Position numbers and translations under genes: made by a program. The notes beneath the pieces are model-generated. The model worked only from the letters and a program-made list of their open reading frames with translations. It had not been told where the DNA came from and did not search any database. Shown here one piece after another: positions 35,954 through 47,200 of a stretch of 64,000 nucleotides of DNA. The stretch's first letter is position 1. Each line of letters starts with the position of its first letter. The stretch comes from Cucumis sativus (taxonomy: Eukaryota > Streptophyta > Magnoliopsida > Cucurbitales > Cucurbitaceae), in assembly GCF_000004075.3 (NCBI RefSeq), contig NC_026657.2:9982001-10046000 (forward strand). Reading direction: 5' to 3'.

Positions 35954-37577
35954 TCTTATCAGTAGCCTCTTTTCTACAAGTTTGGTTTATTGCTGGTCAT
36001 TTATTGCATTTAGATATTTTTTGGAGTGTCCATTATTTTAAGCATCCCTTTTGTTTAGGGTGTTTTATTCTATCTTCATATTCTCCTCATCTGGCATTTG
36101 TTTCCATGAACTTTGTATTGTATCAGAGATTCTTTTGAATAAAATACATGATCGTGTGCTTGTGAGTAAATGGAATGAATGTCTACAATAAAATACATGA
36201 TTAAGTAACATGAATGAATGGAATGAATGAATGGAATGAATGACTAAAATAGTTGTGAATAAATTCACTTCCTCAGTGATTACAAACAGAAGATATATAA
36301 AAACATTAAGCAGAGAAAAGAACCATCTACAAATGAATTTTAACAAAGTTACATTTTTTAATAACCATTGACATAATAAAATCCTGCTAGTGTAATACAA
36401 CTATTTCTAATAAATTCTTACTTGGAGCCAACTCGTTATCCCATGGCAGTAGGGTTAAAAAATTTCCCCCACTAACATTGCCAATTAGAAACTGTCAGCC
36501 TCAAATCAAAAGAATGAAAGTGAAAAAACTTGTTAGAATTACATTTAAGGTTGAAGCCAAAGAAGGAAGAAACAAATTGCTCGGATAAATTTGATGGTTG
36601 AAACAGAAGCAAGGATGGATTAAGATGGAAATTCTCAGCCTAAAATGCATACCTTCCTGCAGTCATTGCTTGTGTCACCAAAGAGGAAAAAATGAGTAAA
36701 GTTGGAAGGGGTAGAAAGTCTTAGTGAAGCCTATCTCTTGTGGCCCTGAAGGGATCGATCAACAGTCACCACCAGCAAGAATTGTGCCTTGAAAACACTA
36801 GTTTGTATTGCTTAAAGTTGTGAAGTCAAGCAGGATGATATTTGGGTTTACTTACCAACATATGAATTTCCAAATTGCACAAGCTACGGCCTGTATAAAC
36901 TTCTGAGTTGCAAGACTCAGTTCTCGAGATAGACATTTACTTATAAAAATACAGTCTCACCACCAACATGTAAGCTTTATAAACTCACACATATTTAAGT
37001 TCCTAACTCACTCTTCCATAGAATCTAATTGGTCACCTCTCAGGCCACTCGGAGATTTGCAAATCATAATCAAGAAAAACAAAACAAAACAAAACAAAAA
37101 AGCGGAAAAAGAAGGAAATACATGAGTTTTACCCCTATACAAAGCTTTTTATTTGTCATCGCCAATCTGTAAAATGACGGCCACAAAAAAGAAGTTCCTA
37201 CTTTACTTCAACTAAAAAAACAAAAAATTCTTTTAGAGTAATAGTTAATGGATGAGTCAATTGTCATAGTGCTAATATTATTTATTTAGTAATAGTATAT
37301 GCTTAATTTCTGATGGGAAATGTACGTTAGCGTATTTTCCAATTCCAGTGGAAAAAGAGTTACAGCGGTATGCAGAACCAAAAAGGTCCAAAAACAGATA
37401 AAAGTTCAACTTGTGTAATCATAAACTAATTCAGTAATTCTCATTAAGAATTCCTAAAAGTGTTATTTTACAACTGGAATGAGACTCAGTACAAGTATCA
37501 GGACACCAAACAAGGACTTTCCCTAACAAGTGACAGGCAAAAAGGGAAAAAGAAAATGGCGCACCATGGAATTCACA
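35954..37577. other. Spacer between the LTPG and CDC73 genes
   Basis: The LTPG 3' end probably uses the AATAAA at 36138. Around 36150-36245 there is a minisatellite of GAATG/GAATGAATG units and a second copy of the phrase AATAAAATACATGAT (36138 and 36188). The remainder is AT-rich, with no gene seen. The two genes converge, so the right end is the CDC73 3' untranslated region. Confidence 0.5.
36150..36245 (+). repeat. GAATGAATG minisatellite with duplicated AATAAA phrase
   Basis: Repeated TGGAATGAATG units follow the LTPG stop codon by about 200 bases. The duplicated AATAAAATACATGAT at 36138 and 36188 means two possible polyadenylation signals. Confidence 0.6.
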
Positions 37578-39245
37578 TCAAGAATGAGACCGTGACCTTA
37601 CAAATTCTTCTAACCTATCCCACACCTCCAATGCTGCAGCTCTATCTTGGTGCCGCTTGTTCTTGCTAATCTGCAAGGGAAACAATATTTAAATTACTAT
37701 ACGACATTGCAACCGAATAATAGGGAACTAACTAGAAGGGGTGGCTAAGCAGAAATAGGTACAAGAGGGAAGGGGAATTTCAAACTTCAAATCCCAAACC
37801 ACAGCCAGATCAAGATTTAGGAAAATGCAACACGTGGGAAAAGGGACTAGGGAAATAGAAGATTACCGAAATAATTTTAACATTCCACTGCTTCACATTC
37901 TTAGCTGATTCCAAACTGTCGTCTTCAAAACGCATATAAAATCCAATAACTGCAAGACATTTGATACCCATATCAATACTTTTCAGTCCCAAACCATGTT
38001 TAACAAGACATTCTAAGAACAGTTCTGAACTTATGATGGGCACATCTGTGCATTTCTTAATAGCAAATTCTGTACGACCAGATGGGCAAAAACAATTCTC
38101 TACTAACAGTCTAACATCACAGACTAACTTATTATCCAATCAAACTCAGAATATCAAGGAACAAAATCAACCCATTTGAGATCAATAGTTCACTTACTTT
38201 TATTGAAAATCTCCACATGGTCCTTGAAAGGCCAATCTTTGAACTGCCATTCCTTTCCCAGTACGAAAACAGCTACAACACGGTCCCAGTCCTCTGATTT
38301 CAGAGCTGAAGGCTTGTCCCTAACCTCATACGCGGTCACCACTCTATCTCTATCCCTACTGAACTTCTTCTGCACAGTTACACAATCAGGCCTCGCCCCT
38401 TTCATCTGCTTAACCTTAACATCCGTGGGTATAAACACACCATCTTCCAAAAACTCCTTCACATTATATATTGTGATCAGAGTCTGAAAAGCACTCGGAA
38501 CCAGAATTATAGGCACACCTTCTCCAATCTTTCCTCCCTTCAAATGCATTTTCGGTTTCGGATTCGCATCATAACCCAAATCATCACCATATCCCACCAA
38601 ACCCCTGTCATCAGAACCCATCAGCCTACTCTTAGCAACCAAACCATCCTTCCTCTGTTGAGATTCAAGACGCTGCCTCTCCTCCTCACGCTTCGTCGAC
38701 ATCACAAGCACGTTATAGAAATTCCTATTCTTACATTCCAACAACGATTCCCTATCCTTCAACGGTCTCTCAATAGCCCTAATCATGGTCATATAATCAA
38801 CATTAGTAGAATCCTTAAAACCATCGTCCTCGTCAACCGCATCCATAGCTGCTCCAACAATCACCGGGTCTTCAGGACGATACTCATCCACAGAGGGCAA
38901 ATCGGGAAACTTGGGGTTCTGAGGTACAAGAAACTCGATGGCGTCGGAGGAGGAAACCTTGCCGGTAAGATAATCAAGCAGAGGCTTCCGGTCAGGGAAA
39001 GTGACGGAAGTAATTCCCTGAGTGCGAGCGTTTTGAAGGTACTCAGTGTGCTTGACATGGTGATTCTTGATGTAATAGACGAGGGTTTCGAGTGTGTAGA
39101 GATTGCCTTGTTTGGAGCGGTAAGCAGTTTCGACGGAGCAAGGGAAGGAATAATCGGAGGCGAAACGGAACTCGTCGTTGACTCGGACGATTTTGTCGAG
39201 CTCGCCTCGAATGGTGAAATCTCGGAGAGCTGAGAGAGGATCCAT
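37578..39245 (-). CDS. CDC73: CDC73/parafibromin homologue, Paf1 complex subunit (3 exons, 407 aa)
   Basis: Subunit of the nuclear Paf1 complex, which travels with RNA polymerase II and promotes histone H2B ubiquitination and H3K4/H3K36 methylation; in Arabidopsis it supports FLC expression. On the minus strand the exons are 39245-38198, 37949-37867 and 37670-37578; 1224 bases, in frame. Blocks: the N-terminal MDPLSALRDFTIRGEL, the central YMTMIRAIERPLKDRESLLE, and the C-terminal Ras-like domain from about residue 243 (GVPIILVPSAFQTLITIYNV, WQFKDWPFKDHVEIFNK, GFYMRFEDDS), ending in a basic VRSRSHS tail. The start was chosen at MDPL because the in-frame extension upstream is not family-like. 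The length is close to Arabidopsis CDC73 (about 415). It is intact. Confidence 0.96.
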
Positions 39246-40147
39246 TTTGCAGTGGAGTAGCTTTTTGTTTTTTTGGTCAGAGTGTGAAATGAGGAAGAAG
39301 AAGGGTTGTTCTTCTTGTTCAACTTCAAGGCTAGTTTTGTAAATTTCAATTTTTAATAGGGTTTCAATGGACAAACGGCAACGTAAGATAATTGCTATTG
39401 GGCCTTCGTTCTCGGCCCAGTCAAGATTTAAAGAACACATCGAACCTAATTGATAGCTATTACAAGCTCCTATTATTGAAATCTACTAGTCATAGTAATT
39501 GAAAGCTATTCTAAGTGGCCATGTCACCTTTTGTCATACTCAATCTTTTACTATCTTTAATAATTTCATAATCCATTTAACATTTACAACATAAAATACA
39601 CACTATACAAGAATCCCATCTCTGCCAAATGCTTCATAAGCAACCAAAGATACATAATCTACAAAAACAACCAATTTGACTGAATGAAATATGATACTAA
39701 CATTTTGACGGAATCAAAACGAAATAGAGACAAAAGTAGTATTCAAATATTTTTAAATTTCATCCACGTTGTTGAAATATCTATTTAACATCGTCAATTT
39801 TCGATTTTAATTTTGATGAAAATTTGAAATATTTATTTTGGTAAAAAAAAATATTGTAACGTGAAGACTAAATTGGGAATTTCTCCCTGTGAAAATGCAC
39901 AAAAACAGCTAAAAAATACATTAATGTGATTTTCACATGTCCATGTCACCTTTTGTCATTGTGAGAATTATTAAAATGGAAGAAAAAAAATTAAATCAGA
40001 ATTTCATCATTTATCTAATATATCAAAATATGAAAGCTGTATCATAGTTGAATGCAAATAGTCACAAATAGGAATGTATCATAATCTATATAACTAAGCT
40101 TTAGTAATTCCATAATCCATTCATCATCATCATCAATTCATGAAAAA
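39246..40147. other. Spacer upstream of CDC73
   Basis: It contains the CDC73 leader and promoter and then AT-rich DNA. The phrase CATGTCACCTTTTGTCAT appears twice (39518 and 39943), a short direct duplication about 425 bases apart. No gene is seen. Confidence 0.5.
39399..39419 (-). promoter_or_regulatory. Two site II elements upstream of CDC73
   Basis: TGGGCC at 39399-39404 and GGCCCA at 39414-39419 lie about 155-175 bases before the CDC73 start. Paired motifs of this class are usual in promoters of broadly expressed plant genes and are bound by TCP factors. The motif is seen directly; its role is inferred. Confidence 0.45.
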
Positions 40148-40657
40148 TTACGATACAAAATCAGTTTTAAGAAAGCTAAACATAACATAATCCCTAACTT
40201 TCCCCTTAAGCACTCCATATTTCCTAAGAACACCTTCTCTCTGAAATCCCGCCTTCTCCATCACTCGTTGAGACGCAAAATTCTCCACATCCACCAACGC
40301 CTCCAGCCTCTCCAGTTCCGGCCACTCTACAAATATCCTCTCCATCACTAATTTCACCGCCGCCGTAACGATCCCTTTCCCCCAAAATTTTGACCCCAAA
40401 ACGTACCCCAGTTCGCCCCTGCACTTGTCCCTCGCCGCCGTGTTCGACATCACCGAAATCGCGCCGACTGGACGACCATCGACGCAGATGGCCCGGTAAT
40501 AGGGGTGCGAAAGGACTTGGTCATTGATGAACTTAATGGCTTCGGATTTGTCCTGGTAGGGCTCCCAAGAGCAGTATCGAGCGGCTTTCTCGTCGGTTGC
40601 CCATCCCATGAAGTCGTCGATGTCGGTGAGATCTAGTGGGCGGAGAGTGAGTTCCAT
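40148..40657 (-). CDS. GNAT-family N-acetyltransferase, RimJ/RimL-like (169 aa, one exon)
   Basis: Predicted acetyl-CoA-dependent N-acetyltransferase; the substrate is unknown. The single uninterrupted frame begins MELTLRPLDLTDIDDFMGWA, the usual opening of this subgroup. The acetyl-CoA-binding motif A is LGYVLGSKFWGKGIVTAA (residues about 83-100, with the Q/R-x-x-G-x-G/A-type turn at WGKGI). The C-terminal ASQRVMEKAGFQREGVLRKY block (from 128) is also typical. CTATAAAAT on the minus strand at 40707-40715 is a TATA box about 50 bases upstream. It faces away from a paralogue at 41028, and the two proteins align along their whole length. No break is seen. Confidence 0.9.
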   Translation of the reverse strand: MELTLRPLDLTDIDDFMGWATDEKAARYCSWEPYQDKSEAIKFINDQVLSHPYYRAICVDGRPVGAISVMSNTAARDKCRGELGYVLGSKFWGKGIVTAAVKLVMERIFVEWPELERLEALVDVENFASQRVMEKAGFQREGVLRKYGVLKGKVRDYVMFSFLKTDFVS

Positions 40658-41027
40658 GGCTGTGAATTGATGTTGTTATTTACTGTTATGCTGGTGTGGA
40701 ATGGGGATTTTATAGAAAGGGAAAGTGGAAGAAAAAGAAGAAGAAGGTGTGAGGAATTATCGTTTTGGATGGAGAAGTCAAACTTGATTTGCTTGGAGTG
40801 GACTACAAGTCTCATATGGCTGCAATTTGTGAATTGATGTGGATTATTTTGCTTTGTTTGTTCACTTAATTTAAGCTAACTAATAACTTTTGTTTTTTTA
40901 AAAATAATTTAAAATTAGCCCAACACCCAAATAAACGTCAAGGCTAAAATGCGAATCTCTCTATGAAAATCGATACCATTTTTGTAGCCCCAAAGCCTCC
41001 GACAACAACAGCCTCCCTTTCCAATCA
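40658..41027. promoter_or_regulatory. Shared upstream region of two divergent GNAT genes
   Basis: Only 370 bases separate the two start codons. A TATA box for the minus-strand gene is at 40707-40715; none is obvious for the plus-strand gene. The arrangement suggests a bidirectional promoter, which is an inference from spacing. Confidence 0.45.
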
Positions 41028-41540
41028 ATGAACTCATCAAGAATCTCCATTCGGCCGTTCAATCTCTCCGACGCCGACGACTTTCTCCGATGGGCCAGCG
41101 ACGAAAGAGTAACCCGCTATCTCCGATGGAACACAATAACCTCCAAAGAAGAAGCATTAACTTACCTAGAAAAGGTCGCAATTCCCCATCAATGGCGGCG
41201 GTCCATATGCCTGGACGGCCGTTCCGTCGGGTACGTTTCTTTCAAGCCAGAATCGGAGGAGAAATGTAGAGCGCATATCAGTTATGCGGTGGCTGCAGAG
41301 CACTGGGGACAAGGGATAGCCACGATAGCATTGAGGGCGGCAATTCCGGCGGCGCTGAGACAATTCCCAGAGTTGGTTAGGGTTCAGGCGATGGTTGAGG
41401 TGGAAAATGAGGGATCACAGAAGGTTTTGGAAAAATTGGGGTTTTGTAGAGAGGGGGTGTTGAGGAAATACGGATTTTGTAAGGGAGAAATTCGCGATTT
41501 GGTTGTTTTCAGCCTTTTGAGAACCGATCAACTCATGTGA
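41028..41540 (+). CDS. GNAT-family N-acetyltransferase, RimJ/RimL-like (170 aa, one exon)
   Basis: Predicted acetyl-CoA-dependent N-acetyltransferase with unknown substrate. The opening ISIRPFNLSDADDFLRWASD, the motif A region ISYAVAAEHWGQGIATIAL (residues about 84-102) and the C-terminal GSQKVLEKLGFCREGVLRKY block match the neighbour at 40148-40657 in order and spacing, so the two came from a local inverted duplication that is now well diverged. It is intronless and intact. The start at 41028 is supported by the family-typical distance to the IRP motif. Confidence 0.9.
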   Translation: MNSSRISIRPFNLSDADDFLRWASDERVTRYLRWNTITSKEEALTYLEKVAIPHQWRRSICLDGRSVGYVSFKPESEEKCRAHISYAVAAEHWGQGIATIALRAAIPAALRQFPELVRVQAMVEVENEGSQKVLEKLGFCREGVLRKYGFCKGEIRDLVVFSLLRTDQLM

Positions 41541-44258
41541 TCCAATTTGGATGCATAATTATACCATCTTTAAAATTATTAGTTAAAATATTATCATTTT
41601 TATACTTTCTAAATACTTTTAATCAAATCTTAATTCTTTTTTCGTTGCTCTTATATATACCAGTTGAATGACATTTAATTATTGAGTATAGTCCAGCAAT
41701 ACAAGAATTTAGTCTCAAACTTTGATGGTTGTCTCAAATGGTTAGTCGGATAGAGCTTGATGTAGATTACACTTAATTTCCTATTTTCCCTTGGTTGAAA
41801 CGGGGTGATAGATTCGTTGCTTAATTACCTTCCTAGAACATAATCATCTCTTGTACATTTTGTTTTCCTTATGCTTCCTTTTTGTACCAAAATTGATGTT
41901 GTTGGATTCATTTTCAAAATCATCTCTTTGATTATCAATCGAGTGCTTCTTCTTGGTTCCTTTACTTTCACTAGAATCGGTGCCAGATAATGTTTTTTTT
42001 TCCAGTTAAATTCTCTTCCAAAAAATAGTATTAGAGACTTTCTCATGGCGCTTAATATCACCATTACAACCCTCTCTTCTATTAATTGATCTAAAATTTC
42101 TTATTTAACATGTTTGCTATCATCCGATCCCAACCTGAGAACAACTCTCAATGTTTTCATATGCTTCTCTTTTCTTGCAGCAATTCAGTGAGTTTGTGTA
42201 TCTAATTCAATGGGTTCAATCAAGGAAAACACCATTTAATTTAGCCAATCACCTTGTCCACGAAATAAAAAAACAACACTCAACACAAAGCTACATATAT
42301 ATATAAGATCATAATTAACAAATTCACCTTCTAATTAGGAGAATAAATTTGTATTAAACCACGTACGAAAAGAACACAAAGCCATGAAGACAAGTAAAAT
42401 TTATGTTGTTTCTTATTCATACTCAAAAAAATTATCATTTATTGCTGTAAAACCAATAATAAATTCAATTCAATTGTGTATATTTATAAGTGCAGTTGTT
42501 CTTAAATTTAGTACATCAAAGTTAATTTATATCAAAGTTGGTTAAATAATTATTATTATCATCAACGTCATGTAAGAAAATACAAAATATGAATATGTTT
42601 CCAAAATTAAAAGTGAAAATGCTAAAAGACAATAAAATTAAAAAAAAATCAATAATCTAGGCAAAGCTCAATGGGGGAAGAATGAGGTTGATTGAGCTAG
42701 CAATCATTTTACTCACGCTAGGAATTTGTCTTTATAAACTTTTGTGGACTCACGTTACTGTCGATGAACTCTAATTGATTTTTAATAACAAACAATAGAA
42801 TTGTCTTTCTTATAGGAGTTGTTGCAGTTCACCCAATATGTACAGCCACAGGCAATGGAACCTCATGATGACCCCTTCATTGATTTTGTCACAAGTCCAT
42901 AATCCCAAGTTAGAAAGAACAACAAAGGATAAGCAACCAATACCTAATTGATCATGACATTCCTTCTCGCTAGTGACTTGGGTTTTCGTGGGGTCTTCCG
43001 CCTTTGATTTTGATGCCGTTAGGGTTAGGAGAAGAAGATGGCGGTGGATCGAGAAAATGGGTATCTTGCAAGATAGGATTTTTTAGTTGCAGAAAGTGAA
43101 TCATTTTAGAGAGGTGGAAATTGAGAGATAGGAAGAGTGAAGATTTTGAAGAAGACGAAGAAGACAGGGGAGCGATAGAGAAGAGGAGAGAAGAAGTACA
43201 AAGAGAGAGCGAGAGAGGGTTAGCCATTAGAGAAGAAGGATCAGAAAGCAATCCAAAACGGGAGAAAAGATGCAACGGAAGAGTTTTGATCCTTATTAAC
43301 ATTACATGTCCCTATTTTCAAGATTTATAATATTTGAATATTCTGTTGAAATATTATTTAATTACTCGCAATTAATTTTATACCTTCTTCTTTATGATTT
43401 CAACATTTAAATTTAATTTTGTCAATGGTTTAAAAAATAAAAAGAGTGAATGAAATGGACAAGCTTTCAAGTTTCATAATACTTAAATTAAATTAACCTC
43501 AAACAAAATACAAAAAAGAAAAGTCTACTCTCAGCTAAAAAAGTCGTAGTAAATCGATCAAAAAAATAACCTTTAAAATACAATGAACTAAAAGGTAGAA
43601 AGAGAGGGAAAATACATATATCTGCGTAAACCCATAACATTTAAAACAGAATTGTAAATGAAGTTAAAATATTAATCACTTTTGAAATTATAGAATTGAA
43701 GTGAGATATTTAATAAAATCAAAATTTACCAATATTTAGAGCAACATTTCTAAATATGTATAAAAAACAGAATTTAAAATATGAGTGTCTATATATATAC
43801 CTAACTATGTTTAATTTTATAAAGATCTCGAGATGAATTAATATTTAATTATATATATTTAGTGAATATTTTTACCGTAAATATATAAAACGGTGAAAAT
43901 TATTTATAAAATATAATAAAATTTTGCCAATTGACTTTTGTTGTATTTTAAAAATAGTTTGTTTGATTAGAAAGAGTAACAAATTGAATTCACGTATAGA
44001 TGAAAAATACACGCAATGAAGTTAATACCATTCAAAACCACAATAAATATAGCAAAGAATTGGCGGAGCTATCCTTAGGACCACGCAAAAGCAACCGATG
44101 ATCCCAAACCCATATTTGGTAGCTAAGAAGATATGCGTGGTTGGTTCTCCTCCGGGCTGGAAACACGAAGAGGAGGGTCAGTTTAGTCATTTCAATACTT
44201 AATTAAATTACAATTAATATTATAATCTAGATTAGGGACCTTAATTAAATATACCTCT
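41541..44258. other. Spacer between GNAT and folate transporter genes
   Basis: AT-rich, with a family A fragment near 43895-43965. A GA-rich stretch at 42960-43300 gives overlapping open frames on both strands; these look like low-complexity sequence, not a known protein. No gene can be supported. Confidence 0.5.
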
Positions 44259-47200
44259 ATGGCCTACATTTTAATGCCTGTATCCATCATAAACTCAATC
44301 TCAATCTCCCGCTTCGAAAACCCAATTCTGTCCTTCCCTCCTTCCTCTAAGATACGCCGGAAACTGCCCCCTCCCGGCTCTGGAGCCTTCAAGCGGAGTC
44401 CACAGTCGTCACCGTTGACGCCGTCGCCTTGTCGGGACCCACCGAAAGACGACATGTCCGTCGCCGTTCCCATGGATGACGAGTCTTTGCCCAATTCTCG
44501 GAGTAGTAAGATTTTGATAATTATTTTCTTTCTGTTATGTTCTGTTTCGTGTTGTAGTGTGGTGGAGTGCGCCATTTATTGGAGTCTTTGGAAATTGGAA
44601 CTTTCAGATTTGAATACCAATTGTTTGTTTGTTTTTCTTTTAATTTTTTTTTTTAATTATGTTTGGTTTCCAATAATAGGTTACACGGTGCAGCACTAAA
44701 GATAATTCGTAATCTAGGACGAGAGCTCTTGAAATTAAATGTTCATTAATTCAGCCGTTTCTATTGATAAAGAGAGGATCAATTGGGGAGGCAGTTTTTC
44801 TTCTGCTTCCGAAATTAATCGTGCTTCGTAACGCATTTTTTCCCAGAAGAATTAGTGTCAAATACAGCAGGGTAAATTAGAAACAGATAATCAGAATCTC
44901 CCGAGTTTAGGATGCCGATGAACCCTCGCGTGCGCAGTGAAGGTTGACTAATAGATCATATTCATATCTGTTTCGATTGATGAAGGCAATAAATTATTTT
45001 GGATGGAAATCTTGGTTTTATGGTGAATTATGGTTTTTGATAATACCTTTAATCAAGCTCTAAAAGAATTAGACGTAGAAGAGCTCTTTTATATACGTCA
45101 TTGACGTGATATCTGAACCGGGATGAGGGCACTAATTCATTTTACCTTTTGGGATTCTTAATTCCACCATATTTTTTACTACTTGTGGCCTCTGTGATCC
45201 AGGTAATGACATGGAAGGAATGGTCTCGTCGAACAGTGACAAAACTACGGTTCATAAGAAGAAATATTACACAAGCACCATCAAAATTTTTGGTGTGGAT
45301 CTATCTCCAGATAATGTGGCTGTCGCCATGGTTTATTTTGTTCAAGGGGTTTTAGGGCTAGCAAGGCTTGCTGTCAGTTTTTACTTAAAGGATGACCTAC
45401 ACCTAGATCCTGCAGAGGTATGTCCTATATATAGTCCCGTGATCATGAATATTTAAGTCTTAGCCTAAAATGTATTACATGAAGGGTTGACTTAATGGTG
45501 CGTGCTAACTTTTCACTTTTGTTTTCTGCTTGGTATTTCGTGTATATTCTTATTTGTTTGGTGCCATAGAATCATTCTCCTTTGTGATGAAAATTTCAAT
45601 GGAGTATATCATTTTGGCGTTCGTTTTAATGTTTGTGTCACGTGTCTAAAGGTTAATGTCGTTTGAAAATTTTGTTTTGAGCAAGGCTAAAAGATTGTGG
45701 TAATTAGATATCTGATAAAAGTTATTTATTGACTAGACAGCTGTAGTATCTGGCTTTTCTGCCTTTCCATGGCTTGTCAAACCGTTATATGGGTTTATCA
45801 GGTACAAGTGTCTTTCTTCTTTGTTTTTCTTTTTATCTTAGTCTCCAACCTGATGCCCTTGTTTTCAGACAAATGTGAAAAGGAAAAAAAATTAAAATCT
45901 AATGAGCTTTTGGGCAAATGCAGTGATTCTGTTCCTCTATTTGGTTATCGGAGAAGATCATACTTGATTTTATCAGGACTGCTCGGTGCACTTTCATGGA
46001 CTTTAATGGCCACACTAGTCGATAGCAAATATGGTGCTGCTTTCTGTATACTCCTTGGATCTCTTTCTGTAGCATTCTCAGATGTTGTAAGTGCCTTTTG
46101 CTTTGCATCTATTTGCTCTCATTTCGTTAAAGTATTTAAAACTTTGATATCGTTTGTGTTAATCCCTGTAAGATGTAGAAGTTTTAGTTGGTATTTTTCT
46201 ATCTTGGTTTATTTCATTGCATGGCAACATTAGCTAGCCGAATAGACATCACAATGAAAAAGCACACATTGATTCAACTTTATTCACCCTTTTTTGGTCC
46301 TCCCAAGTCCCAAACCCTTATCAGTGATAATCTCATAGTTTGTAGGGCCGGCCATTGGAATTTTCCCATTGCAGAAATACAAAAGTCAAGTTTTAACTCA
46401 TTTTGTGAAGTTTCATTTAATATTTGGCTTGTTTTTTAAGGCTATTTATGACTTTTGGGAACTTCATATATTTATTAAAAAAAAAAAAACAATGTTGTGA
46501 TTGTGACTGTATTAGGTCAATCGACCATTTTACCCTAAACAAGTGAATTGAAAGCTTTAGTTGAAGATACATCGGAATAATTAGCTTCACAACCACAAAC
46601 CACCGGATTTTTTTTTACTATATAAATTACTTCTTTATAAAGCTTGAGTTTTGGGATGTGAAGGTTGTATGAGCCAAGTTCCACTGTCTAACAACTTCCA
46701 AAATTTTTCCTTTAAATTTCCCAACTCCCTGTATGTACCCTACTCTGAAGTTACTAAGTAACTATAATCATGGCTGAATTATAACCTAATAAGTAACAAC
46801 ATTCCCAATTTTTCCTTTTATTACTTCAATAAAATGGTATGCAACCTTCTCCACTCCTTTTAGCACTAGGTAGAAATGTGCCATAATACTTGACATCTTG
46901 TTCTCATTTCAACTTGGTGCCAAGGATTTTTGCTGGTGACATTGCAGGATCAAACCTTCACAAGTTTCTACGTCTCTATGATATTGGTCAATCTCAACTT
47001 TCATAATTTTGAATTAAGGCCATCTAATATCTAGTCGAACTTTGGATACCCTTTTTCCAACCCTTGCAATGACTCTGGCTCCACTCAACAAAGCTCATCC
47101 CAATTCTCTTTGTGATTCACCATCCCCCTTGGCCTCTTTGAAGATGGCTTAGACTCTGGGACCCATCCTTACTGATTTTTTTTAGTTCTGATTTTTCTCG

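Noticed and set aside
38544-39233. Plus-strand 229-codon frame opposite CDC73
   Set aside because: Shadow of the strongly conserved minus-strand coding exon; the amino-acid sequence is not family-like.
42970-43330. Opposed open frames in a GA-rich stretch
   Set aside because: Both frames follow the purine bias; neither resembles a known protein.
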